A DNA stretch of 13,299 bases from Anaerolineales bacterium (GCA_026991215.1 JALXBY010000288.1:1-13299), one strand, 5' to 3'; shown: positions 1 through 7,222, counted from the stretch's first letter. Notes: a model not told the origin generated them from the sequence alone. Made by a program: numbers and translations.

Positions 1-1188
1 GGTGAACACCGAGTGCTCCCGGGCCAGCAGGTTGTGCACCGCGTGGCCCATCTCGTGGGCCATGGTCGCCACGTCGGAGATGCGCCCCTGGTAGTTGAGC
101 AGCACCCAGGGGGTCATGCCCGGCGCGACGCCGGCACAGAACGCGCCGGTGTACTTGCCCTGGCGGGATTCGCCATCCACATGATGGGCCTCGAAGACCT
201 GCCGGGCCAGCCGGGCCATCTCGGGGTGGAAGCGGCCAAAGGCCTCCAGCACCATCTCCACGGCCTGGTCGTAGGGGAAGGTCTTGTCGGCCCGGCCCAC
301 GGGTGCGTAGATGTCGTACCGGCGGAGTTTGGGCATCCCCAAGGCCCGGGCCTTGAGCCGGAAGTAGCGCTGGAACACCGTACGCTGCTCCCGGCACACG
401 TCCAGCAGGGTATCCACCACCTCATCGGGCAGGTGGTTGGCCAGGTTCCGGGGGGAAATCGGCCTGGCGTAGCCGCGGATGCGGATGTTCTCGTTGTACC
501 AGTCCTGCACCACGGCCTGGTAAATGGGCGCCAGGACGCTGCGGTCGTTGGAGAAGACCTCGAACAGGCTCTGGTAGGCCCTGGCCCGCAGGTCCGGGTC
601 GGGATGGCGGGCGTAGGTCATCAACTGGCTGCGGGTCAGGCGCTTGGTTTCGCCATCCACCTCCAGGGGGAAGAGGTAGCGGGCGGTGATGGTCTGGTAG
701 AGGGAAACCAGGGGACGCACACCGGTCGCGGTCTTGTAGTTGATGATTTGCTCGGCCCGTTCGTCCAGGGTATAGGGCCGGAACAGGCGCATCTTCTCCA
801 GGTAATAACGGCGGTCACCGGCCACGGCCAGGTATGCCTGGGCCTTTTCCTCCGGCAGGGCCTTCCACCACAGGCTGAAGAACAGCAGCCGGTTTTCGAT
901 TTCCGTGCTCCACTGTCGGACCCGGGCCACCATGGCCTGATATTCGGGGTTTTGGGAATCCTCGGCAAAGCGCAGGCGGGCGTACGCGCCGATTTTGTGC
1001 ATCGTGGTGGTGACCGCCTCCAGGCGGTCCAGCAAGGCCCGGAAGTCTTCGGGGGAAAGGTCGTCGAGCCGGTCCCTCCAGGCCTCGATTTCCTTGACCT
1101 CGGCCTCCACCTGCTGCATCGCGGCTTCCCATGCCGCGTTGGAGGGGAAAAGGTCGTCCAGGCGCCACCGTTCCATCTGCCAGGTCAT
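1..1188 (-). CDS. pepF: M3 family oligoendopeptidase (PepF type), partial: C-terminus beyond left edge
   Basis: This is a zinc metallopeptidase that, by family, cleaves short peptides in the cytoplasm. The frame is open for 396 codons from ATG 1188 to the window edge. Near the end of the visible part is H378-E-M-G-H382 (codons around 57-43), inside the context ATMAHEMGHAVH. This is the M3 HEXXH site, where the two His bind zinc and Glu379 is the catalytic base. The preceding roughly 370 residues match the helical N-terminal lobe of PepF-like enzymes, and the HEXXH position fits a protein of about 600 residues. The missing part would hold the third zinc ligand (a downstream Glu). The start is well supported: GGAGGTT (1193-1199, minus) lies a few bases upstream. 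The gene is divergent from the GlpA-like gene. The M3 assignment is secure; PepF rather than another M3B member is likely but not proven. Confidence 0.9.
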   Translation of the reverse strand, partial: MTWQMERWRLDDLFPSNAAWEAAMQQVEAEVKEIEAWRDRLDDLSPEDFRALLDRLEAVTTTMHKIGAYARLRFAEDSQNPEYQAMVARVRQWSTEIENRLLFFSLWWKALPEEKAQAYLAVAGDRRYYLEKMRLFRPYTLDERAEQIINYKTATGVRPLVSLYQTITARYLFPLEVDGETKRLTRSQLMTYARHPDPDLRARAYQSLFEVFSNDRSVLAPIYQAVVQDWYNENIRIRGYARPISPRNLANHLPDEVVDTLLDVCREQRTVFQRYFRLKARALGMPKLRRYDIYAPVGRADKTFPYDQAVEMVLEAFGRFHPEMARLARQVFEAHHVDGESRQGKYTGAFCAGVAPGMTPWVLLNYQGRISDVATMAHEMGHAVHNLLAREHSVFT

Positions 1189-1240
1189 CGAGAACCTCCG
1201 TACTTGAGGGTCTATTTTGCATGATGCCCAGAAACGCTGC

Positions 1241-1263
1241 GGGCAGAAGCCGCGGTTCTGCCC
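1241..1263. promoter_or_regulatory. 8-bp inverted repeat at the predicted start of the peptidase transcript
   Basis: GGGCAGAA (1241-1248) and TTCTGCCC (1256-1263) are exact inverted complements separated by GCCGCGG. With the minus-strand -10 at 1271-1276, the predicted start of transcription is near 1264, so the repeat would cover about +1 to +23 of the peptidase mRNA. It could be a repressor operator or a 5' hairpin. A competing TGCCC (1225-1229) could pair with GGGCA (1241-1245). The repeat is seen directly; its function is inferred. Confidence 0.5.
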
Positions 1264-1270
1264 ATTCCCG

Positions 1271-1279
1271 ATTGTAACA
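1271..1279 (-). promoter_or_regulatory. Extended -10 promoter element for the oligoendopeptidase
   Basis: On the minus strand this reads TGT TACAAT, a sigma-70 type extended -10 (TGnTANAAT). No good -35 hexamer is seen about 17 bp upstream, which is acceptable for extended -10 promoters. The predicted leader is about 75 nt to the ATG at 1188. Confidence 0.45.
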
Positions 1280-1333
1280 ACCCGCGGCCCATCGGCAGGG
1301 CCTGGGCCGGGTGCGGCCTTGGGCAGGGCGGGC

Positions 1334-1339
1334 TATACT
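1334..1339 (+). promoter_or_regulatory. Candidate -10 box (TATACT) for the GlpA-like gene
   Basis: TATACT followed by TGGGGC lies about 52 bp before the chosen ATG. No recognisable -35 is present. The same TATACT plus downstream GGGGC arrangement occurs before the HyuA-like gene at 10546-10551, which adds some support. Confidence 0.35.
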
Positions 1340-1391
1340 TGGGGCACCCCTGTGCATGGCGGGGAACACCTGCGCCCGAAGGGAACATGCG

Positions 1392-2573
1392 ATGGCCGAT
1401 TTCCACGTTCTCGTCATTGGTGCGGGCGCGACGGGCGCGGCCCTGGCCCACGACCTGACCCTGCGGGGGTTCCGGGTTACCGTTGTGGAACGGGGGGAGG
1501 TCACCTCGGGCACCACGGGCCGACATCACGGCCTGTTGCACAGCGGCGCCCGGTACGCGGTCACCGACCCGGAAGCGGCCCGGGAGTGCATCCAGGAAAA
1601 CCGCATCCTGCGCCGCATCGCCCAGGGTTCCTTCGAGGAAAACGACGGGCTTTTCGTGGCCCTGGACGACGAGGACGAGGCCTTTGCCGAAACCTTCCTG
1701 GCGGCCTGCGCCCAGGTGGGCATCCCTACCCAGGTGCTTTCCCCCAAAGAAGCCCTGGCCCTGGAACCCGCCCTCAACCCCCAACTGCGCCTGGCCATCC
1801 GGGTGCCCGATGCGGTCATGGACGCGATGCGGCTGCCTTTGCGCTTCCTGGCCACGGCCAAACGCAACGGGGCCCGGGTCCTCCCCTTCCACGAAGTCGT
1901 TGGCTTTCGCTTCCAGGGCCGCAGCGTGGTCGGCGTCGAAGTGCAGGACCACATCCACGGCCGGCGGTACACCCTGGCCGCGGACCTGGTCGTCAACGCG
2001 GCCGGGCCCTGGGCCGGTCGCGTCGGTCAGATGGCCGGGGTCACGGTGCCGGTGCAGCCTTCCCCCGGCGTGCTGGTAGCCCTACCCCGACGCCTCACCA
2101 ACATGGTCATCAACCGCCTGCACCCGCCTTCCGACGGCGACATCCTGCTCCCCCAGCGGCGCTATACCGTGCTGGGCACCACGGCCTGGCTCAGCGACGA
2201 CCCCGATGACCTGCCCGTACCCGAAGACCACGTCCGGCGCATTCTGGAAGCGGCCACGGCCATGGTCCCGGCCGTAGGCCAGGAGCCGGTGCTTTCGGCC
2301 TGGGCCGCGGCGCGGCCCCTGGTGGCCGCGCACCAGAACGCGAACGGGCGGACCATTTCCCGCAGTTTCCTTTGCATCGACCACGCGGAAGAAGGGGTGG
2401 AAGGCCTGGTCAGCGTCATCGGGGGCAAGGCCACCACCGCCCGGCTGATGGCCGAAGCCGCCGGCGACCTGGTGACCCACAAGATGGGCCTCCACGCGGC
2501 CTGCCGCACCCGCGAAACGCCCCTGCTGCCGCATACTGCGTATTGGCAGTCCGCAGTCCGCAGTCAGCAGTGA
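1392..2573 (+). CDS. glpA: FAD-dependent glycerol-3-phosphate dehydrogenase, GlpA-like, lacking the BFD domain
   Basis: This is a 393-residue DAO-fold flavoprotein expected to oxidise sn-glycerol-3-phosphate to dihydroxyacetone phosphate and pass electrons to the membrane. The N-terminus has the FAD-binding GAGATGAALAHDL (9-21) with the ribose-binding acid E33. It is followed by SGTTGRHHGLLHSGARYAV (39-57), a stretch typical of GlpA/GlpD enzymes. A C-terminal DAO signature (VIGGKATTARLMAE) is also present. E. coli GlpA is about 540 residues with a C-terminal [2Fe-2S] BFD domain. This protein stops just after the DAO fold at CRTRETPLLP, and its last nine residues are encoded by a heptamer repeat array. 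No glpB or glpC is next to it. The start is ATG 1392, preceded by AAGGGA (1379-1384). The frame is open upstream to GTG 1311, but that extension does not look like family sequence. An archaeal-type or other DAO-family dehydrogenase is the alternative. Confidence 0.82.
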   Translation: MADFHVLVIGAGATGAALAHDLTLRGFRVTVVERGEVTSGTTGRHHGLLHSGARYAVTDPEAARECIQENRILRRIAQGSFEENDGLFVALDDEDEAFAETFLAACAQVGIPTQVLSPKEALALEPALNPQLRLAIRVPDAVMDAMRLPLRFLATAKRNGARVLPFHEVVGFRFQGRSVVGVEVQDHIHGRRYTLAADLVVNAAGPWAGRVGQMAGVTVPVQPSPGVLVALPRRLTNMVINRLHPPSDGDILLPQRRYTVLGTTAWLSDDPDDLPVPEDHVRRILEAATAMVPAVGQEPVLSAWAAARPLVAAHQNANGRTISRSFLCIDHAEEGVEGLVSVIGGKATTARLMAEAAGDLVTHKMGLHAACRTRETPLLPHTAYWQSAVRSQQ

Positions 2574-2608
2574 GCAGACCGCCGACCGCCGACTGCCGAC
2601 CGCCACCC
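2546..2608. repeat. Tandem array of nine 7-bp units at the end of the GlpA-like gene
   Basis: Nine consecutive heptamers in perfect 7-bp phase start at 2546. The first units are GCAGTCC and they drift to GCCGACC in the second half, a two-subtype array. The GlpA-like stop codon (2571-2573) is the last three bases of the fourth unit, and the array ends 2 bp before the stop codon of the convergent transporter gene (2611). GGCAGTC (2545-2551) and GACTGCC (2591-2597) are exact inverted complements, so a long-loop hairpin is possible. Heptameric short tandem repeats are known from other bacteria, notably filamentous cyanobacteria. Confidence 0.85.
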
Positions 2609-2610
2609 CA

Positions 2611-3504
2611 TTATCGCCCCAGGCCGGCCCAGATGCCCGCGCCGATGATGAGCGCGGCCGCGGCGGCCTGGGCCGGGCCAAAGGCTTCCCCCAGAAACAC
2701 CGTGCCCAACAGCGCGCCATAGACCGGCAGCGTGTTGTAGAACACCATGGCCCCGCCGGGCCCCAGTCGGCGGACCCCTTCGTTCCAGGCGAAAAAGCCC
2801 AAAACCGATGGGGCCACGCCCAGGTAGGGCACGGCCGCGAGCAAGATGGGCGTCCAGCGGACGGGGACGAACTGCACTTCGACCAGCGCAGCCACGGCCA
2901 GAAAGGGCACGGCCATCAACCCGGAAAGCGCGGTGGCCGAAAGGGCCGACCGGTGCCGGGTCACCTTACGGCTGAGCACGGAATACAGTCCCCACAGGGC
3001 CACCGCAGCCAGGATGAGCACATCGCCGGGATTGAAGCGCAGCCCCTGCCATCCCGCGGGCCGGTCGGCCAAAAGGAGCCAGGCGACACCGGCCAGGGCC
3101 AGCAGCGTGGCCAGCACCTGCCGTCGGGTCATGGGTTCCCGCAGCAGGGCCGCGGCCCAAAAGCCGGTAATCAGAGGACCCAGCGCGGCAATCAAGGTCG
3201 CGTTCACCGCGGTGGTGAAGCGCAGGCCCAGGTAAAGCAGGGGGACGAAGGCCACCACCCCGGCCAGGGCCATGCCGAAAAGCAGCCAGCCATCACCCCG
3301 GGGCCGCCGCTCGGCTTCCGGCAGGGTGCGCAACAGGGCCAGGAACACCAGGCCCGCGACCAGAAAGCGCAACGCGGTCAGGGTAATCGGCCCTACATCC
3401 TTGCGGAGGAAGCGGCCCAACGTGATGTTCGTGGCCCAGGTGAAGGTGGCCAGGTTGACCAGGCCCATCCCCAGCAGGCGTTCGCGCCACGTCAATGTGT
3501 GCAT
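2611..3504 (-). CDS. EamA/DMT-superfamily transporter (RhaT-like)
   Basis: This is a 297-residue inner-membrane protein of the drug/metabolite transporter superfamily. It has about ten hydrophobic segments arranged as two EamA repeats of five helices: roughly residues 10-145 (for example GLVNLATFTWATNITLGRFL, then ALRFLVAGLVFLALL) and 160-295 (ending AAAAALIIGAGIWAG). The helix 3-4 region TTAVNATLIAALGPLITGFW and a matching stretch in the second half are typical of the family. The substrate cannot be read from sequence; family members move amino acids, metabolites or drugs. The start is ATG 3504 with GAGGAGG just upstream (3508-3514). It lies 24 bp after the histidine phosphatase and is probably the last gene of that operon. 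It converges with the GlpA-like gene. Confidence 0.88.
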   Translation of the reverse strand: MHTLTWRERLLGMGLVNLATFTWATNITLGRFLRKDVGPITLTALRFLVAGLVFLALLRTLPEAERRPRGDGWLLFGMALAGVVAFVPLLYLGLRFTTAVNATLIAALGPLITGFWAAALLREPMTRRQVLATLLALAGVAWLLLADRPAGWQGLRFNPGDVLILAAVALWGLYSVLSRKVTRHRSALSATALSGLMAVPFLAVAALVEVQFVPVRWTPILLAAVPYLGVAPSVLGFFAWNEGVRRLGPGGAMVFYNTLPVYGALLGTVFLGEAFGPAQAAAAALIIGAGIWAGLGR

Positions 3505-3528
3505 TGGCCTCCTCGCGTTCGGGGGGAA

Positions 3529-4215
3529 TCACGGCTCACTCTGTCGCCAACATCCCTCAAAGTCGTGGAAGCGCGGCACCGGCAGGTCCGGCCCGTACAG
3601 CCCGCACCAGGTCCAGCGGCGGGACCCCCGGCGGGCCAGCACCGCATAGCCCACGTTGGGGAAGGTCACATACGGCCCCCGGAAGTCGGTGCGGGGCGGA
3701 TGCCCCAGCAGGTTGCGGAACAGCATGTTGAGCAGCCCGCCGTGGGTGACCACCAGATACCGTCCCGAAGGGCGGGCTTCCAGGGCTTCCCAGGCCCGCC
3801 ACGCGCGGAGGGAAAGGAGCCAGGGGCTTTCCCCCCGCGCGCCGCCCACGGGCGTGAAGCGGGTACGGAACTGGTCCGCGGTGGCCGCGGCCACGGCCTC
3901 CGAAGGCCGCAGCGCGAAATGCCCGATGGCCCGCTCCTGCCACAGCGGGTCCGTCTCCAGCACGGGGATGCCTAAGGCCTGGGCGAAAATCAACGCGGTG
4001 TGGAAGGCCCGCCGCAGGGGGCTGGCAATTACCCGGTCGAACGACCAGCCGGCCTGCTTCCAGGCCTGGGCCAGGGCCTGGGCCTGTTGAATCCCCGCGG
4101 GGGTCAGGGGCAGGTCGGTCTGCCCCTGGCGCAACCCGCGGGCGTTCGCGATGGATTCCCCATGCCGAAGCAACACCACCAGTTGGAACGCAGGGGAACC
4201 GTCCGCCTTTTTCAT
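3529..4215 (-). CDS. Histidine phosphatase family protein (phosphoglycerate mutase-like)
   Basis: This 228-residue protein belongs to the branch 1 histidine phosphatases, which pass phosphate through a histidine intermediate. Visible catalytic residues are R17-H18-G19-E20 (LLRHGES), the phosphate-binding Arg in SPLRRAFHTA (around 68), the acid E94 in QERAIGHF, and the second histidine H158 in VVTHGG. The length fits a phosphatase/dPGM-like enzyme; the substrate (cobalamin precursor, phosphosugar, phosphoglycerate or phosphoprotein) cannot be decided. The start is uncertain because the upstream 64 bp is an octamer repeat array that supplies in-frame starts ATG 4224, ATG 4248 and TTG 4254. ATG 4215 is chosen because it lies outside the array and leaves a normal short N-terminus (MKKADG) before the RHG strand. 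It sits 45 bp after the beta-helix protein gene and is likely cotranscribed. Confidence 0.87.
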   Translation of the reverse strand: MKKADGSPAFQLVVLLRHGESIANARGLRQGQTDLPLTPAGIQQAQALAQAWKQAGWSFDRVIASPLRRAFHTALIFAQALGIPVLETDPLWQERAIGHFALRPSEAVAAATADQFRTRFTPVGGARGESPWLLSLRAWRAWEALEARPSGRYLVVTHGGLLNMLFRNLLGHPPRTDFRGPYVTFPNVGYAVLARRGSRRWTWCGLYGPDLPVPRFHDFEGCWRQSEP

Positions 4216-4217
4216 CT

Positions 4218-4281
4218 CGCCCATCCGTTCATCCGCTGATTCGCCCATTCGCAAATTCGCCTATCCGCCCATCCGCTCATC
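4218..4281. repeat. Tandem array of eight 8-bp units spanning a gene boundary
   Basis: Eight consecutive octamers fit CGNNNATY in exact 8-bp phase on the plus strand (best unit CGCCCATC; GATGGGCG in the coding direction). A degenerate ninth unit follows at 4282-4289. The array encodes the last residues of the beta-helix protein (ERMGG and stop) and occupies the whole gap up to the chosen start of the histidine phosphatase. Many units carry an ATG in the coding direction, so three units (24 bp) give a new in-frame start. It differs in unit length and sequence from the heptamer array at 2546-2608. Confidence 0.88.
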
Positions 4282-5550
4282 CGTTTCCTCGTCCTGGCGG
4301 GGGTACATCCGACGGTGGCGATGGGTGCCCGGCGGGTAGGCGTGGTGGTCGCTGTCTTCATAGCGGATGTCGGTCTTGATGATGTGGCGCTCCTCGCGCG
4401 CGATGAGCACCACGTCGGATTCGATGGTCCGGGCCGGGTAAATCACGAAACCCGAACCGATGCGGACGTTGTGGCCGACGCATCCGCCCAGCACGATGTA
4501 CGGCGTCTCCTCCAACTTGCCTTCCGCGTTGCGGGCCCGGATGGGCTTCCCCAACAGGTTGAAATCGGTGAAGGTGGTCCCCGCGCCGATGAAGGAGTTC
4601 CGGCCCACGACGCACAACTGCAAGCAGGTGTTCTGGGCCACGGTGCTGTTTTCCATGAAGGTGGTCATGAACAGGGAAGCCCGGAAGGGCAGGAAGGAGC
4701 CATCGCCCACCACGGAAAGCAGCACCTGGCAGCCCTGAGAGATGTTCACGTTGTTGCCGATGATGCTGTTGTCAATCACCACGCCCGCGCCGATGGTCAC
4801 GTTGTCGCCAATGGTGGTGGGGCCGTGAATCACCGCGGTGGGGTCGATCACGCAGTTGCGGCCGATTTTGACCAGTTCCGAAGATTGCAGCACCTGTTTG
4901 CCTTCCAGCATGGCCTTGAACAGGATGCGGAGTTTGAACAGGGGGTCCCGCTTGAGCCGGTCTTCGAAGCGAGCGCCCCGGGCAAACAGCCCCATCACCA
5001 CATCGGCCACGAAGATGTGCACCCAGGAATCGATGGCGATGAAACTGCGCAAGGGGACGTAAAAGGTCAGGTCCCCCAGTTCCTTGGCGATGTAGGGCGG
5101 CACGTGGTGATACCCGATTTCCCGGCTCTGCATGTCCACGACCAAGGGTTCGGCCGGTTCCGAGACCAGGCCCTCAGGGTAGTACCAGAAGTCGGCCAGG
5201 TAGTACTCGCCCTGTTGGGTGTAGGAACGGGAAAGGGGGAGCATATGCTCCCGGAAGGTGGGGTTCTCCAGGGTGAAGGCCGCGCGCACGGGCCGGCCCC
5301 GTTTGCGGGCTTCTTGCAGGAAGGCCTCCACGTAGTGGGCATCGAAGAAGAGGTTATCCCGGTAAATCAGGATTTCGCCCTCCAGGGGCGGCATGGCCTG
5401 ACCGGGTTGCAGGGTGATTTCCCGGTCGGTGTAGGGGGCCAGCACGTCCCGCTGCCAGACCCAAAGGGGCCGGTTCTGGATGCGCAGGTCCCGGGCCGGC
5501 TCGTTGAAGGGATGGATATGGCGGGGTTCATGCAGGATGATTTTCCACAT
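4261..5550 (-). CDS. Left-handed beta-helix (hexapeptide repeat) protein, GlmU/GlgC-like, nucleotidyltransferase half degenerate
   Basis: This 429-residue protein is built like a sugar-nucleotide pyrophosphorylase/acyltransferase. The C-terminal half (about 228-385) is a run of hexapeptide repeats forming a left-handed beta-helix (VKIGRNCVIDPTAVIHGPTT, IGDNVTIGAGVVIDNSIIG, YIVLGGCVGHNVRIGSGFVI). The N-terminal half (1-225) starts MWKIILHEPRHIHPFNEPAR and contains RPLWVWQRDVLAPY, reminiscent of the NTP_transf_4 type of putative sugar nucleotidyltransferase. No glycine-rich GxGTRM nucleotide-binding loop is present, so nucleotidyltransferase activity is doubtful. The C-terminal tail (HRHRRMYPRQDEETDERMGG) is charged and its very end is encoded by the octamer array. 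The start is ATG 5550; an in-frame TTG at 5574 exists without a clear ribosome site. It follows the J-VWA gene by 31 bp. The fold is confident, the function is not known. Confidence 0.75.
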   Translation of the reverse strand: MWKIILHEPRHIHPFNEPARDLRIQNRPLWVWQRDVLAPYTDREITLQPGQAMPPLEGEILIYRDNLFFDAHYVEAFLQEARKRGRPVRAAFTLENPTFREHMLPLSRSYTQQGEYYLADFWYYPEGLVSEPAEPLVVDMQSREIGYHHVPPYIAKELGDLTFYVPLRSFIAIDSWVHIFVADVVMGLFARGARFEDRLKRDPLFKLRILFKAMLEGKQVLQSSELVKIGRNCVIDPTAVIHGPTTIGDNVTIGAGVVIDNSIIGNNVNISQGCQVLLSVVGDGSFLPFRASLFMTTFMENSTVAQNTCLQLCVVGRNSFIGAGTTFTDFNLLGKPIRARNAEGKLEETPYIVLGGCVGHNVRIGSGFVIYPARTIESDVVLIAREERHIIKTDIRYEDSDHHAYPPGTHRHRRMYPRQDEETDERMGG

Positions 5551-5581
5551 ACGCAGCCCCGGAAAGACCGCCAACCGAGGT

Positions 5582-7180
5582 TCAAGGGCGTCGGGAAGCC
5601 GAATTGCGGTACAGGGCGGGCAGCATCAAACGCCGGGTGCGGTCGAAGAGGTCCTTTTCCCCGGCCTGGGTAAAGCGGCGTTCCCGTTCCAGGCGGCGGG
5701 CCTGGGCATCCAGCGCCCGGACCAGGTCCTGTTCCCCGGCTTCCTTGGCCCGCCGGCGGAGATGGCGTAGATAGCGGCGGGCCTCCCGCACGCGGCCCTG
5801 ATGGGCCGCTTCCCGCATTTTGGCCTGCAAACGGTGCCAGGTCAACCGCTGGACCGCCTGCACCAGTTCGGGCGCGGGGGTGAACACGGGCGCGCTTTCC
5901 CGCCGCACCACCGGCCTGGCGAGGACGAAGTCGTATTGCTGCCGGGTCCCCCGCGCGTCCACGGCCTGCACCCGGCCCTGAACCAGGGGGGCATCCTGCC
6001 CGGCCGGTGCGGGGGCCATCCACTCCCATTCCCACAGCACTTCCCAGAACTCTCCTGGAGCCAGCGGCCCCAGCCGCGCGGCCCCGGCCTCCGGCGTGTA
6101 CCAGGCCACTTCGGGCGCCCGCCGCACCAAGGCCCGGACCACCGAAGCCCCGGTCTCCTCCCATTCCAACAGCGCGTTCCACACGTAGGCCCGCCGCAGC
6201 CGCTGCACGCGGCGGCTCAGGACCTCCAGGGCTTCCGAAAGCCCCCGGACGTAGTACAGGGCGCCGCCGGTGGTCGCGGTCAGGGCTTCCAGGAAGCGTT
6301 CGTCCCACTCGTGGCCCAGGCCCAACACGTCGATGACCACGTTGGTTTCCCGCAGACGGGGGAACAGGGTTTCCCGCACTTTGGGCTGGTCGTAGGCCCG
6401 GCCATCGGTCACGAAAAGCACCCAGGGGAAGTAACCCTGGGGGATGCGCTGGCTCAGTTCCAGCACCATCTGCAGGGGCGGCAGGAATTCGGTGGCCCCC
6501 CGGCCTTTGACGCCCAGCAATGCCTGCTGCACAGCTTCGGCCTGGTTGGGCGCGGGGAACACCTGAAGTTCAGCCCGGTCCGCAAAGGTAATCAACCCAT
6601 GGATGTCCGCTGGCAGCCAGTGGTCGGCCAGATGCTGCACCAGTTGGGAAAGCAAGGTCAGGTTCGGGCCGTGCATGGAACGGGAGACATCAACGACCCA
6701 GAGCAGGTAAAAGGGATGGGGGTCTGGGTCCAGTTTGCCGCCGGGCAGAGGCGGACGCCACCGGGTCAGGGCATAGAGCCGCTGCGGGGCCACATCCGCA
6801 ATCAGGGCCGACCGGCTGTAGAGGACCTGGACGTCCCAGAAGTGTTTCTGGAAGGGCGTGGTCTGGGGTTCGGGTTCCGCGGGGGCCTCGACCACCGTGG
6901 GCACGGTGGTCTGTTCGGGTTCCGGCGTGGGGGTTGGTTCGGCCTCTTCCGTAATCCCGTGGTGGCGACGCCATTCCCGGTCGTAAAGCAGCCGACGCTT
7001 GGGGTCGGTCAGCACTTCCCGGGCCTCGACCAGTTTCTGGAACATCTCCTTGGCTTCGGGCGTCGGGTTCAGGTCCGGGTGATATTTCCGCGCCAGGGAG
7101 CGAAAGGCCCGCTCGATTTCTTCGGTCGAGGCCTTGGGCGAAACTTGAAGCAGGGCGTAGTAATCGACGAAGGTGCTCAT
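5582..7180 (-). CDS. J-domain and von Willebrand factor A domain fusion protein
   Basis: This 532-residue protein begins with a J domain (about 5-70: YYALLQVSPKASTEEIERAF, then YHPDLN with H34-P35-D36, the motif that stimulates DnaK ATPase). A Pro/Glu/Thr-rich linker (78-108) follows. Next is a VWA domain (about 156-325) with an intact MIDAS metal site: D164-x-S166-x-S168 (DVSRSMHG), T230 (GRGATEF) and D259 (VTDGRA). The rest (335-425) looks beta-rich, and the end (440-515) is a basic helical region rich in Arg. There is no signal peptide or membrane segment, so it is probably cytoplasmic. The start is ATG 7180; an upstream in-frame GTG 7219 would overlap the PP2C gap and lacks family sequence. 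It lies 42 bp after the PP2C gene and in the kinase operon, suggesting a phosphorylation-controlled scaffold or chaperone adaptor. This role is inferred. Confidence 0.85.
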   Translation of the reverse strand: MSTFVDYYALLQVSPKASTEEIERAFRSLARKYHPDLNPTPEAKEMFQKLVEAREVLTDPKRRLLYDREWRRHHGITEEAEPTPTPEPEQTTVPTVVEAPAEPEPQTTPFQKHFWDVQVLYSRSALIADVAPQRLYALTRWRPPLPGGKLDPDPHPFYLLWVVDVSRSMHGPNLTLLSQLVQHLADHWLPADIHGLITFADRAELQVFPAPNQAEAVQQALLGVKGRGATEFLPPLQMVLELSQRIPQGYFPWVLFVTDGRAYDQPKVRETLFPRLRETNVVIDVLGLGHEWDERFLEALTATTGGALYYVRGLSEALEVLSRRVQRLRRAYVWNALLEWEETGASVVRALVRRAPEVAWYTPEAGAARLGPLAPGEFWEVLWEWEWMAPAPAGQDAPLVQGRVQAVDARGTRQQYDFVLARPVVRRESAPVFTPAPELVQAVQRLTWHRLQAKMREAAHQGRVREARRYLRHLRRRAKEAGEQDLVRALDAQARRLERERRFTQAGEKDLFDRTRRLMLPALYRNSASRRP

Positions 7181-7222
7181 GGCGTGGCCCCGCGTCCCAT
7201 GAGGGGTTTCCGTGCCCACAGG

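Noticed and set aside
13..1224. 403-codon plus-strand frame opposite the peptidase
   Set aside because: Shadow; the minus strand carries the M3 HEMGH motif and a strong ribosome site.
1311..1391. Upstream GTG start for the GlpA-like gene
   Set aside because: It would place the -10 box inside the gene and add 27 residues before a normal FAD-binding N-terminus.
2574..2610. Intrinsic terminator between the convergent GlpA-like and transporter genes
   Set aside because: The only pairing is a 7-bp stem with a 39-nt loop formed by the heptamer array, with no T-tract in either direction.
5551..5574. TTG 5574 start for the beta-helix protein
   Set aside because: Adds eight residues with no better ribosome site; ATG 5550 gives a typical beta-strand start.
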